Of a stretch of DNA of 50,722 nt, positions 10,073 through 21,836 are shown piece by piece. Each line of letters opens with the position of its first letter. Positions within the stretch are counted from its first letter, which is position 1. Origin of the DNA: Nitrincola sp. A-D6 (lineage in GTDB: Bacteria; Pseudomonadota; Gammaproteobacteria; Pseudomonadales; Balneatricaceae); NCBI RefSeq assembly GCF_000764495.1, contig NZ_JRLB01000088.1, forward strand, positions 1 to 50,722. The letters are read 5' to 3'. Below the pieces are notes generated by a model. It was not told where the DNA came from. It saw only the letters and a program-made list of their open reading frames with translations, and searched no databases. A program made the position numbers and the translations under genes.

Positions 10073-10128
10073 AGTGATCGCTTTTGTCATTTAACAGGGT
10101 GGATTTTGTTATTGTTAAAAGCGGCACT
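10073..10128. repeat. Nested inverted repeat upstream of etfB
   Basis: Outer arms AGTG-AT-CGCTTTT and AAAAGCG-G-CACT (10073-10085 and 10117-10128) enclose a second pair TTAACA (10091-10096) and TGTTAA (10113-10118). It sits in the only gap between the enoyl-CoA gene and etfB. It may be an operator or an RNA hairpin; no T tract follows, so a terminator is less likely. Confidence 0.35.
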
Positions 10129-10177
10129 CTGACGCATATTGTTACCCTTGAAAAAAATAACAATCAGAGGCGTAATA

Positions 10178-10928
10178 ATGAAAATACTCGTCGCCGTAAA
10201 GCGCGTGATCGATTACAACGTCAAGGTTCGCGTTAAAGCTGACCGCAGCGATGTTGATCTCGCCAATGTCAAAATGGCGTTAAACCCCTTCTGTGAAATA
10301 GCGGTTGAGCAAGCGGTTCGTCTGAAAGAACAAGGTATCGCCACAGAAATTCTGGTGGTATCTATCGGTAGCAAGCCCTGTGAAGAGCAACTCAGAACCG
10401 CGCTGGCACTGGGGCTGATCGTGCCCTACGTATTGATACCGAAGCAACTCCTGATGCCCTGTCAGTTGCACGTTTGCTGGCCAAGGTGGCTGAAGCTGAA
10501 CAGCCTGACCTGATTTTACTGGGTAAACAGTCCATCGATTCAGATAACAATCAGACTGGTCAGATGTTGGCCGCTTTGCTGGATCGGCCTCAGGCCACTT
10601 TCGCTTCGGAAGTGAAAGTAGACGGTAATAGTCTGCTGGTTACGCGTGAAGTGGATGGCGGATTGCAAACCCTTGAGGTCACTTTACCTGCGGTGGTAAC
10701 CACCGATTTACGCCTGAATGAACCGCGTTATGCTCCCTGCCAAACATTATGAAAGCCAAGAAAAAACCGCTGGAGGTCAAAACAGCTGAAGAACTGGGTG
10801 TAACTGTCGCCTCTAACATCACCCTGGTATCAGTGGAACCACCGGCACAGCGTAGCGCCGGTATAAAAGTGGCTTCTGTTGCTGAATTGGTAGAAAAGTT
10901 ACGTAATGAAGCCAAGGTGATCGCATGA
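10178..10928 (+). CDS. etfB: Electron transfer flavoprotein beta subunit (frame broken twice)
   Basis: EtfB binds AMP and, with EtfA, carries electrons from acyl-CoA dehydrogenases to ETF:ubiquinone oxidoreductase. After repair the product is 250 residues, the normal size. [19 protein letters not shown] and [16 protein letters not shown] are the typical N terminus, and [21 protein letters not shown] is the signature loop around residue 120. The frame breaks at 10411-10414 (five G read as four; repair gives [19 protein letters not shown]) and at 10734 (TT read as T; repair gives [17 protein letters not shown], the ETF beta signature). EtfB is a core respiratory protein, so double inactivation is implausible. 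The start 10178 follows AGAGG. The stop overlaps etfA by ATGA (10925-10928). Confidence 0.92.
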
Positions 10929-11854
10929 GTATTTTAATTCTGGCCGAACATGATAATCAGGCACTCAAGCCGGTCACCCTGAATGTGTTGGCCGCTGCCC
11001 AGGCAATCGGTACTGACATTACCCTGTTAGTAGCGGGTCACAACTGCGCTGGTGTTGCTGAGCAGGCAGCCAAAATCTCAGCTGTTACTAAAGTACTCTG
11101 TGCTGATGCACCAGCGTATGAACATCAATTGGCTGAAAATGTCAGTCAACTGCTATTGGATCAGGCAGAGGGTTACAGCCATATTCTGGCCGCCTCGACC
11201 ACGACAGGGAAAAATGTTCTGCCGCGGGTTGCTGCACGCTTGGGTGTCAACCAACTGACCGATGTGATGGCTGTTGAGTCACCACAACGCTTTAAGCGTG
11301 CTATTTATGCCGGTAATGCCATAGCCACCGTTGAAACAACTGATGCCGTTGTGGTGATGACAGTGCGTGGCACGGCTTTTGATCCGGTCGCGGCTGAAGG
11401 CGGTAGTGCCTCGGTTCAGACGCTGGACAAGGTATTTGAAAGCGCCGATGTCAGCTTCAGTCATGAAGCGCTGGCAGAATCTGACCGTCCCGAGTTAACT
11501 GCCGCCAGTATCGTGGTATCGGGTGGTCGTGGTTTGGGTAATGGCGAAAATTTTAACCTGTTGTACCAGGTGGCTGACAAACTGGGTGCAGCCGTGGGTG
11601 CTTCGCGTGCTGCCGTCGATGCGGGCTATGTGCCGAATGATATGCAGGTGGGGCAGACCGGCAAGATGGTAGCACCTGATCTGTATATCGCCGTGGGTAT
11701 TTCCGGTGCGATTCAGCATCTGGCGGGTATGAAAGATTCCAAAGTGATCGTTGCGATCAACAAAGACGAAGAGGCACCGATTTTTCAGGTGGCTGATTAT
11801 GGACTGGTCGCCGATCTGTTCGACGCGGTTCCCGAACTGGAAGCAAGTCTCTAA
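10925..11854 (+). CDS. etfA: Electron transfer flavoprotein alpha subunit
   Basis: The 309-residue alpha subunit has the N-terminal ETF domain ([20 protein letters not shown]). Its C-terminal FAD-binding domain carries [37 protein letters not shown] and the signature region [19 protein letters not shown] with [21 protein letters not shown]. Complete, with the expected length. Translationally coupled to etfB, and fadB follows after 15 bases, so electron carrier and beta-oxidation enzymes appear to form one transcript. Confidence 0.96.
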   Translation: MSILILAEHDNQALKPVTLNVLAAAQAIGTDITLLVAGHNCAGVAEQAAKISAVTKVLCADAPAYEHQLAENVSQLLLDQAEGYSHILAASTTTGKNVLPRVAARLGVNQLTDVMAVESPQRFKRAIYAGNAIATVETTDAVVVMTVRGTAFDPVAAEGGSASVQTLDKVFESADVSFSHEALAESDRPELTAASIVVSGGRGLGNGENFNLLYQVADKLGAAVGASRAAVDAGYVPNDMQVGQTGKMVAPDLYIAVGISGAIQHLAGMKDSKVIVAINKDEEAPIFQVADYGLVADLFDAVPELEASL

Positions 11855-11869
11855 TACAGGAGAGCAGGA

Positions 11870-15212
<3,343 letters not shown>

Positions 15213-15223
15213 ACCTGTCACCT

Positions 15224-15277
15224 TGTAGGAGCCCGCTCTGCGGGCGAAAAGCATCGCTCACAGAGTGAGCTCCTACA
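15224..15277. repeat. REP-type paired hairpin element, copy A
   Basis: TGTAGGAGC and GCTCCTACA flank two small hairpins: CCGC-TCT-GCGG on the left and CTCAC-AGA-GTGAG on the right, joined by GCGA...TCG. This is the GTAGGAG class of repetitive extragenic palindromes known from Pseudomonas, arranged as an inverted pair. Related copies lie at 15295, 39195, 39264 and 39340. Confidence 0.8.
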
Positions 15278-15294
15278 ATGACTCTTCCCACCTA

Positions 15295-15348
15295 TGTAGG
15301 AGCCCGCTCTGCGGGCGAAAGAAATCGCTCGGAGACCGAGCTCCTACA
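15295..15348. repeat. REP-type paired hairpin element, copy B
   Basis: Same design as copy A, 17 bases later. The left hairpin CCGC-TCT-GCGG is identical; the right stem is CTCGG-AGA-CCGAG, so both stem strands changed together. It ends ten bases before the stop of the convergent diguanylate cyclase gene. Confidence 0.8.
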
Positions 15349-15357
15349 GCCCATCTA

Positions 15358-17225
15358 TCAATAATCCGCATCTTCCGACCAGAGCGCTTTATGGAAGCGT
15401 ACTACCTGGTTACGGCCACCCTCTTTGGCTGCATAGAGTGACACATCCGCAAACTTGAGTACCTGCCAGAAAGCCTGGGCATCATTAGGAAAGTCGGCCA
15501 GACCTGCCGAGATGGTTTTGCTAAGGCTGGTGCCGCCCACTTTGAATTTATGGCTTTCCACGGCAGTTCGGATTTTTTCAGCGACAGGCAGTGCCTGTTC
15601 AGCATTGGTCTCAAGCAGCACGATCAGGAACTCCTCTCCACCATAGCGTATGACCAGATCAGACTCTCTGACATTGGCCTGCAGAATGACGGCCAGTTCC
15701 CGCAATACCTGATCACCGGCATCATGACCATAGGTGTCATTGACCGGTTTGAAGTAGTCCAGATCCATCATCAGCAGGGTCATGGGGACAGCGCGGCGTT
15801 TGCACTGGCTGATCAGCGTTTCGGCATACTCTTCCAGGAAGCGGCGGTTGTGCAGCCCGGTCATGGCATCTTTCAGACTGGATTCACGCAGGCTGGCCAT
15901 AAGGCGCTTTGCCTGAAGAACCGGTGCCGCTTCCCGCAGGTAAGCCTCTAGCAAAGGCCGCTGATTACGCACCTTGTGCGCATCTTCGGAGCCGAATACC
16001 AGCTGTACCACGCTACCAACGCTACCACTTTCAATAACGGGCAGGCAGATATAACGCTTGTCTGCAACGGCGGCATCACTGCTGAAGGAACGACAGAGTT
16101 GCACATTTTCAGAGCCATCAATCAGATGGCCGGTACGTACTGCGCGGCAGCCGACACAGTGATCATGAATAGCCGCATCACACCAGTGAATCGGTGCTTC
16201 GGGCACACTGTCGATCATCACCGGATGAATCATTTTTTTATTCTGATCCACTTCATAAATCGAGAAGGTATGGATGTTGAATTCCTGCTCCAGCACTTCG
16301 CTGATACGCAGGAATACTTCACCATCGGTTTCGTCTTCTTCGATGGCCTGCTTGAAGCGTGAAACACGCACCAGGCCGGAAACGGTATCGGCCGTTTCTG
16401 ATAGCAGGTTGCCACCTTTAGAGTCTGGCTGTGACTGCACAAGCTGAACTACATTTTCACGAATTAGGCTGAGTTTGTTGGTAATTCCTTCCGACAGGGC
16501 ATTAAATTGTGTGGCGATTTTGCCGATTTCGTCATTGGTACGGCTCTCGATACGGTGGCTGAAGTCGCCGTCAATGGCGCTGTCTACTGCTGTTTCAATT
16601 TCGTTTGCTGTGGTCACCAGAGGTTGTAGCATGCGCCGCAGAAAAAGGATGGATATAACCGCAAACAGGGCCACGGCCATTACCAGAAAAGCGACAGTCA
16701 TGATTGCGGCTGATTTCATATGCTCAATCGAAGCGGTTAGTGTTACCGCACCCAGAACTGTGTTTTCTTGCACGTTATGGCAGAGCAAACAGTTTACGTC
16801 ACCATCAGAGGTGGCTATATAGGGGATAGTGGCTCGAAATTCGGGCTGAAAATGCCACCAATGAGGGTAAAAACCGGCTGGCCACTGCTGAGTACGCTGA
16901 TATCGGTAGCATCAGTGGCCAACTCTCCCAGATGACCATCGCCATACTGTTGTTTAACCTGTGGACCACGTATGACACGAGCTTCATCCAGTCCGTTTAC
17001 ATCAGCAATGCGGTGCAGTAATGAGTCACGCTTGTCGATAGTCCCGTTCAGCATCGCTTCAGTAAGCGCAACCCGGATTACCTCGGCGGCCGTTCGTGTA
17101 TGCTCTGTAGCGGCACGAATGGAAAAGTCCCGGAAAGAGGCCAGGCTTGCAATAGTGATTACCAGAGTCAGTAGCAGCATGACACTGGAAAGAGCAAAGA
17201 TGATTTTGGTCTGAAGCTTATGCAT
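15358..17225 (-). CDS. Membrane diguanylate cyclase with CXXCH heme motif, HAMP, GAF-like and GGDEF domains (frame broken once)
   Basis: After repair at 16849-16852 (five A read as four on the plus strand) the protein has 622 residues. Order: transmembrane helix 8-30; a periplasmic sensor that includes CLLCH (146-150), a c-type heme attachment motif; helix about 174-196; HAMP (about 195-255); a cytoplasmic GAF-like domain with clustered Cys/His (HWC, HDHCVGC, QLC, YIC); and a C-terminal GGDEF domain with active GGEEF near 529. The RESD inhibitory site stands five residues before it. It would make cyclic di-GMP in answer to a redox, gas or ligand signal sensed by heme outside the membrane. Heme attachment and the signal are inferred. 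Repair gives GGIFQPEFRATIPYIATS. It runs against fadA. Confidence 0.88.
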
Positions 17226-17363
17226 GTGGAAGTAGCCAGCATCTTAGGTTAAAAATAAGTAATCTGGAAAAAGCTGACACAAATATTTTCCACATTACCC
17301 GCTTATTCCCTGACTATGAACCAAGTTGTCAGGATATATCAATAGTAAATATAGGTATTTGTT

Positions 17364-18182
17364 TTGAAACTACTACTAAAGTTGATTTTTATCAGCAATT
17401 TAGTCATTACATGTATTTTGAATGTCATGTTTTTTGCAGTTTTATTTCTCCCTGTGCAGGCCTTGGCAGAAGTCTGTCCACCTACAGCGCCGACAACAAG
17501 TCATCGGGTAGCACGAGTGATTGATGCCGATACAGTTGAACTCAGTCAGGGTGAGCGTGTTCGGTTGTTGGGTATTGATGCACCGGAATTGGGCTACTCG
17601 GGCCAGACGGATGAGCCTTTTGCGCGAGAGGGCAAGCAGGCGCTGGAGGCTATATTGAGACGCTCTGACTACCGTATACGACTGATGCCTGGTCAGGAAT
17701 CACGCGACCGTTATGGCCGACAGCTGGCTTATCTGTTTTTGCCTGACCAAACCAATATCCAGAGACTGTTGATACAAGACGGATGGGTTATGCAGGTTTT
17801 CGTCGCCCCCAATCTGGAGTTTGCAGACTGCCTTAGACCGGTAGAAGTGGTAGCAAAGACACAGCGAAAAGGTATCTGGAGCTTGGCTGAGTACCAGTCA
17901 GGAATAGCGTCTGTAGCTGTCCCTGATTCTACTCGGGGTGCGACCCTAGTGCATGGCAGGGTGGTCAGGGTGGGGCAAGGCAAAGAGAATCTTTGGCTTA
18001 ACCTGCAAGGTGGGGTGGCAATACAGGTGCCGCGTCGCTATCTGGAGAACTTTTCTCCGCGCCTGGATGAGCTGACCGGTCAGGTTGTTCGTGCGCGTGG
18101 TTGGTTGGTTCGTGAAGACAGTCGCTATCACCAATGGCGTATGCGTATTGACGATGGTCGGGCATTGGATCTACTCAATTGA
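17364..18182 (+). CDS. Secreted thermonuclease-family (SNase-like) protein
   Basis: The 272-residue product has an export signal ending near VQALA, followed by a staphylococcal-nuclease domain (about residues 45-170). Catalytic positions are visible: RVIDADTVELSQGERVRLLG with its Asp pair and Arg, IDAPELGYSGQ with Glu, and ESRDRYGRQLAYLFL with the second Arg. A C-terminal domain of about 90 residues (GRVVRVGQGKENLWLNLQG ... RARGWLVREDSRYHQWRM) looks like a second OB-like fold. It probably degrades nucleic acid in the periplasm or outside. The frame begins with TTG 17364 after an AGG site; an ATG at 17427 would cut the signal too short. A terminator follows directly. Confidence 0.82.
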   Translation: MKLLLKLIFISNLVITCILNVMFFAVLFLPVQALAEVCPPTAPTTSHRVARVIDADTVELSQGERVRLLGIDAPELGYSGQTDEPFAREGKQALEAILRRSDYRIRLMPGQESRDRYGRQLAYLFLPDQTNIQRLLIQDGWVMQVFVAPNLEFADCLRPVEVVAKTQRKGIWSLAEYQSGIASVAVPDSTRGATLVHGRVVRVGQGKENLWLNLQGGVAIQVPRRYLENFSPRLDELTGQVVRARGWLVREDSRYHQWRMRIDDGRALDLLN

Positions 18183-18188
18183 TAAGAA

Positions 18189-18210
18189 AAAGGCCCTGAT
18201 TAGGGCCTTT
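18189..18210 (+). terminator. Rho-independent terminator after the thermonuclease gene
   Basis: AAAGGCCCT-GATT-AGGGCCTTT is a perfect 9-bp stem six bases after the stop. The symmetric A/T flanks allow it to serve the convergent minus-strand gene too. Confidence 0.85.
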
Positions 18211-18241
18211 AACAACAACTGCTAAATGCTGCTTTTAAACA

Positions 18242-18577
18242 TTATGCTTTGCGGTTACGCAGATAGCAGATCGGATGGAATACCAGCCAGGCATAGATGC
18301 CCAGGCCGATTGAGGCGCCAATCAGATTCATCCAGTCAACCCAGGTATTGATATAGCTGATGGTTGATTGCGTATGGATAGGCAAGAAATACAGTGAGGC
18401 GATGGCAATAATCGGGGGTAATACTTTCGAGCCAATACCACCTGTGGCACTAAAATGGTAACCCTTCATGCGCGCAATGATCTGCGGAACCAGAAACATT
18501 ACAAGCATCAGTGCGATCAGCCACAGCCAAGGCAGGGCGGAGTACCACAAAACAGTTAAAATGCCGGTCAGTGTCAT
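18242..18577 (-). CDS. Small membrane protein downstream of SQR, unknown function
   Basis: A 111-residue protein with three to four hydrophobic segments: WYSALPWLWLIALMLVMFLV (about 10-29), a middle segment VLPPIIAIASLYFLP, and a C-terminal pair WVDWMNLIGASIGLGIYAWL then VFHPICYL. I cannot assign a function. ATG 18577 follows AAGGAGAACAAC, a strong ribosome site overlapping the end of the sulfide:quinone oxidoreductase gene region (10-base gap), so the two genes are probably one operon. A membrane partner or quinone-side anchor for the oxidoreductase is possible but unproven. Confidence 0.75.
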   Translation of the reverse strand: MTLTGILTVLWYSALPWLWLIALMLVMFLVPQIIARMKGYHFSATGGIGSKVLPPIIAIASLYFLPIHTQSTISYINTWVDWMNLIGASIGLGIYAWLVFHPICYLRNRKA

Positions 18578-18587
18578 GTTGTTCTCC

Positions 18588-19925
18588 TTAAATTTTGCCT
18601 TCAAGCATGGCGTAGTAAGCTGGGCGCAGCATGCGCTCTTTCATTACCCAAACAGTCCAGGACTCTTCTTTGGGGTCAATGAATGAGAAAGACGGCAGCA
18701 GTTCACTGTCCCAGCCAAACTCAACCAGCATGGCTTTACCAATGCTGGTGATCAGTGGGCAGGATGTATAGCCGTTATGGCGTGCAGGTAAGGGCTGATC
18801 CTGTATATAGGCCAGGAAGTTTTGTTCCAGCACATTCGCATGCATCTTCACGCTGGCCGCTGTTTTGTTGCTGGGCATACCCATGACATCGCCTATACCC
18901 CAGACATTAGGGTAGTTGGGGTTCTGCAGGGTTTCGCGATCCACTTCCATCCAGTCACGAAACGGCGAATCATCAGCAAATTTCAATGGGCTGTTGAGTA
19001 GTGAGTCAGGTGCCGTCATAGGGGGAACAACATGGATAAACTCATAATCTTTGGTTTGGTCTTCAGCATCACGCACGGAGTAAGTCGCTTTCTTGGCATC
19101 GGCATCGATACCGGTCAGCGTCCAGAAATCATTGCGTGTCACGCCCTGTTCAGTAAAGCGCTGTTTAACAAAATCATTGTAAAAAGGCACACTAAACAAT
19201 CCACCGGATGGTGTCATAAACTCAACGTTAAAGTTATCACGCTTACCTGAGTCTTCCAGACGCGACAGGGTGGTAAAGGTCATTTTCAGCGGTGCACCGG
19301 CACATTTTAGGGCAGTAGGTGGCAGGTTAAATAACCCGGTTCCACTTCCCTTGGCAATCCATTTGCTGATTTCTTCCCGGGTGGCATCTGCCTCCTCAAC
19401 GCCTGCATATACGCTACCGATACCTTTGCCCTGACCTATCAAACCGGTATCCATGCCCTCAATGCGCTCGTAGCGCAATTGCAGGCCACAAGCAACGATC
19501 AAGTAATCATAGCTGATGGTTTCACCATTGCTGACACTCACCTGATTGCTGTCTGGATTATACTCAGTCACCATGCCGCGCACCCAGTTAACACTGGAGG
19601 GTAGCCACTCTCCGGTTTTTGTCAGGGCTTTGCTTTTATTCCATACACCCGAAGCAACCAGTGTCCATCCTGGCTGGTAATGATGCTCTTCGCGTGAATC
19701 TATAATAGTAATGCGTGCGCCCTGCAGACTTCTTGCAAGACGGTTCGCAATCGAAATACCACCAGCGCCCGCGCCACTGATAACGATATGGGCGTTGCTT
19801 TGAACTGAGTTAGCACTGGCATTACCAGCGACACTCAGGGCGGGGCCTGCAATAGCAGCACCAAGACCCAGTTTTAACAGGTCGCGGCGGCGTTCATTAG
19901 CCGTAGAGGGTTTATTTTGGGACAT
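18588..19925 (-). CDS. Sulfide:quinone oxidoreductase, type II-like, with Tat signal
   Basis: The 445-residue FAD protein starts with a twin-arginine leader (ERRRDLLKLGLGAAIAG ... GNASA). The Rossmann motif is HIVISGAGAGGISIANRL. The two redox Cys of the type II (mitochondrial SQOR-like) branch are in PPTALKCAGAPLK and GYTSCPLITS, matching human Cys201 and Cys379 contexts. A further Cys is in YLIVACGLQLRYE. C-terminal EFGWDSELLPSF and hydrophobic residues fit membrane attachment. It would oxidise sulfide and reduce quinone. The Tat leader implies periplasmic location. ATG 19925 follows GGAG; an upstream in-frame ATG at 19985 would bury the leader 20 residues inside. Confidence 0.88.
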   Translation of the reverse strand: MSQNKPSTANERRRDLLKLGLGAAIAGPALSVAGNASANSVQSNAHIVISGAGAGGISIANRLARSLQGARITIIDSREEHHYQPGWTLVASGVWNKSKALTKTGEWLPSSVNWVRGMVTEYNPDSNQVSVSNGETISYDYLIVACGLQLRYERIEGMDTGLIGQGKGIGSVYAGVEEADATREEISKWIAKGSGTGLFNLPPTALKCAGAPLKMTFTTLSRLEDSGKRDNFNVEFMTPSGGLFSVPFYNDFVKQRFTEQGVTRNDFWTLTGIDADAKKATYSVRDAEDQTKDYEFIHVVPPMTAPDSLLNSPLKFADDSPFRDWMEVDRETLQNPNYPNVWGIGDVMGMPSNKTAASVKMHANVLEQNFLAYIQDQPLPARHNGYTSCPLITSIGKAMLVEFGWDSELLPSFSFIDPKEESWTVWVMKERMLRPAYYAMLEGKI

Positions 19926-20001
19926 ACTGAGCTCCGGATTAATTCTTGTAGTCATCGGTGTAGGCGCGTGTAGCTGGTCAGCCATTTTCTGATCAATATG
20001 A

Positions 20002-20007
20002 ATTATA
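20002..20007 (-). promoter_or_regulatory. Candidate -10 element for the SQR operon
   Basis: Read on the minus strand this is TATAAT, 76 bases before the SQR start codon. The surrounding gap (19926-20182) is very AT-rich. A second TATAAT on the plus strand lies at 20041-20046, so the region looks like a divergent promoter. No convincing -35 boxes are seen. Confidence 0.4.
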
Positions 20008-20049
20008 GTTAATGATCAGCTAAAGTAAATATAACTAATGTATAATGTG

Positions 20050-20070
20050 CTTATTCTTAATATGAATAAG
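20050..20070. promoter_or_regulatory. Perfect 7-7-7 palindrome, candidate operator between SQR and the TPR gene
   Basis: CTTATTC and GAATAAG flank the 7-base centre TTAATAT. It overlaps the expected start site of a plus-strand promoter whose -10 is TATAAT at 20041. AT-rich palindromes of this size are typical targets of ArsR-family repressors such as the sulfide-responsive BigR/SqrR group. The link is an inference from the neighbouring SQR gene. Confidence 0.45.
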
Positions 20071-20182
20071 TGGATTGGTAGCTATTCAAACCGGTGTTTT
20101 CACTCATTACTGGTCATGGCTTGAAAACTATCGTTATACTAGGGGTACCATCAGGCTGGCGGCGAACTGGACTCAAGCACGC

Positions 20183-21786
20183 GTGAACCCAAGAAGAATT
20201 ACCTACTCAGACAAGCATGTTCTACTGATAGAAAGTAGTGGCAATATGCGCGCTACGATCGTGCAGATGTTGCGGCAGTTGGGTGTCGTCAACATTAAGC
20301 CAGTGACTGTTAGTGAAAGAGTGCTGGAGTTGATACAGCAAGAAAACTTCGACATTATTTTGCTCGGACATAATGCCAGCGATAAAATCACCGGTATTCA
20401 ATTGCTGGAAGAAGCCCGCTATCGCAATTTCATGCGTCCAACCAGTGGTTGGATTTTCATGACCAGTGACTCGTCTCAACAGGTTATTTTGCATGCCATC
20501 GATAGTAATCCTGATTACTTGCTGACGAAGCCTTTTACGGTAGAAGAGCTTAAAAACCGTATAGATGCATTAATCGTGCGCAAGCAAGTATTACTGCATG
20601 TCGATCAAGCTGTTGAGCAAGGCGATCTGGAGGCCGCTGTACAAGCTTGTGATGCTATTTCTGTGATCGATCCCAGTTACGATTTTACCCAGCGCTATAA
20701 AGGCCGCTTATTGTTGTCTTTGAATAAAGCATCTGAAGCCTTGGCCATATTGCAGGAGCGTTTTTGGCAGACGGCTGATAAAGATACCGGGTTGCTGATA
20801 GCGCAAGCTTTGCTGGCATTGAAGCAACCAGAAGAGGCAATTCAGCAGTTGCAGGAGTTAATTGAGAGTCATCCTTTGTTGGTTCCCGCGCTGGACTTGT
20901 TGGCACAAGCCTACGAGATGCATGGCGATATGGAGTTGGCCAGAGATGCTCTGCAAGAAGCCAGTCGCAAGTCTCCATTAGGTATCCCCCGGCAGATGGA
21001 GCTCGGTCGTATTGCCACTCAGACAAAAGCACTGGGTTTGGCTGAAGGCGCCTATAAGCGCTCTATCGTGCTGGGACGCTCCAGCTGTTATCGCTCTCCT
21101 GAACCGTATTTGCGCTTAGCTAATATACGTAGGCTGGAGATGCAGGATGCCAGTGAAGAGCGCCGCATTGAGCTGCATAATGACCTGGATGCTATTTTGA
21201 ACCATGCCGAGTTTTCGTTTCCCAAAGATGAGCAGTTGAGAGTTAAAATGCTGCTGGTTAAGTCGCAGGTCTATGCCGATTTGGGTAAGCAGGTTAAGTC
21301 AGATGGCCTCAGACGAGAAGCCGAAAAGCGCAATGCGCAATTATCAGCCCTATCGATATACAGCGCGAAGCACTGGTATTGTCTGGCGACTCGGTACCGG
21401 TGCTGGAGGACACAGCTGTCCAGACACAAACGAAAACGCGCTTGCCTTATGATGAAACACTTAGTGATAAAATGAACAGGATGGCGATACGTCACTATAT
21501 GGCGGGTAAATATGGTCAGGCGATGCGTTGCCTGAATATGGCGATTGAATATAATCCCCATAGTGGCGCCGCCATGCTGAACCTGGCACAACTGTATCTT
21601 GAAGTGGCACGAGATCAGTCTGATCGGCGTGATGAGCGCCTGACTATGGTAAAGCGGTTTATCAAACTGAGCCTTCGTGCTCAACTCAGTGAAATGGCAA
21701 AAATTCGTCAGCATGAACTGTTTTCTTATCTTAAACTGCCCTTGGATGAAATTCCCAAAGGTTCATTGGGAGTGTTATTGCGTTAA
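20183..21786 (+). CDS. Pseudo-receiver plus TPR-repeat regulator (frame broken once)
   Basis: After repair at 21348-21350 (CCCC read as CCC; repair gives SAPIDIQREALVLSGDS) the product is 534 residues. The N-terminal 125 residues have the CheY fold, but the acidic pocket reads VLLIESSGNMR and the phosphoacceptor place reads FDIILLGHN, with Gly for Asp. The switch Lys is kept (LLTKPF). The remainder consists of TPR helices with typical Ala/Leu/Tyr spacing, and a final TPR-like part after the break. It probably works as a protein-interaction platform, not as a phosphorylated regulator. The GTG start 20183 (MNPRRITYSDKHVLLIE) is chosen by domain fit; the frame is open back to TTG 20075. The GGDEF-EAL gene follows 50 bases later. 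Confidence 0.78.
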
Positions 21787-21836
21787 GGTCCAAACCCTTC
21801 CACAATGCAGATGTTACTGAAAGGATAAAAAAAACT

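Noticed and set aside
10411..10414. Programmed ribosomal frameshift in etfB
   Set aside because: No slippery heptamer, EtfB is not known to use recoding, and a second break occurs in the same gene; missing-base error is simpler.
15224..15348. Tandem palindromic units as a CRISPR array
   Set aside because: Only two units here and three at 39195, each an internal pair of hairpins; no uniform repeats with unique spacers and no cas genes.
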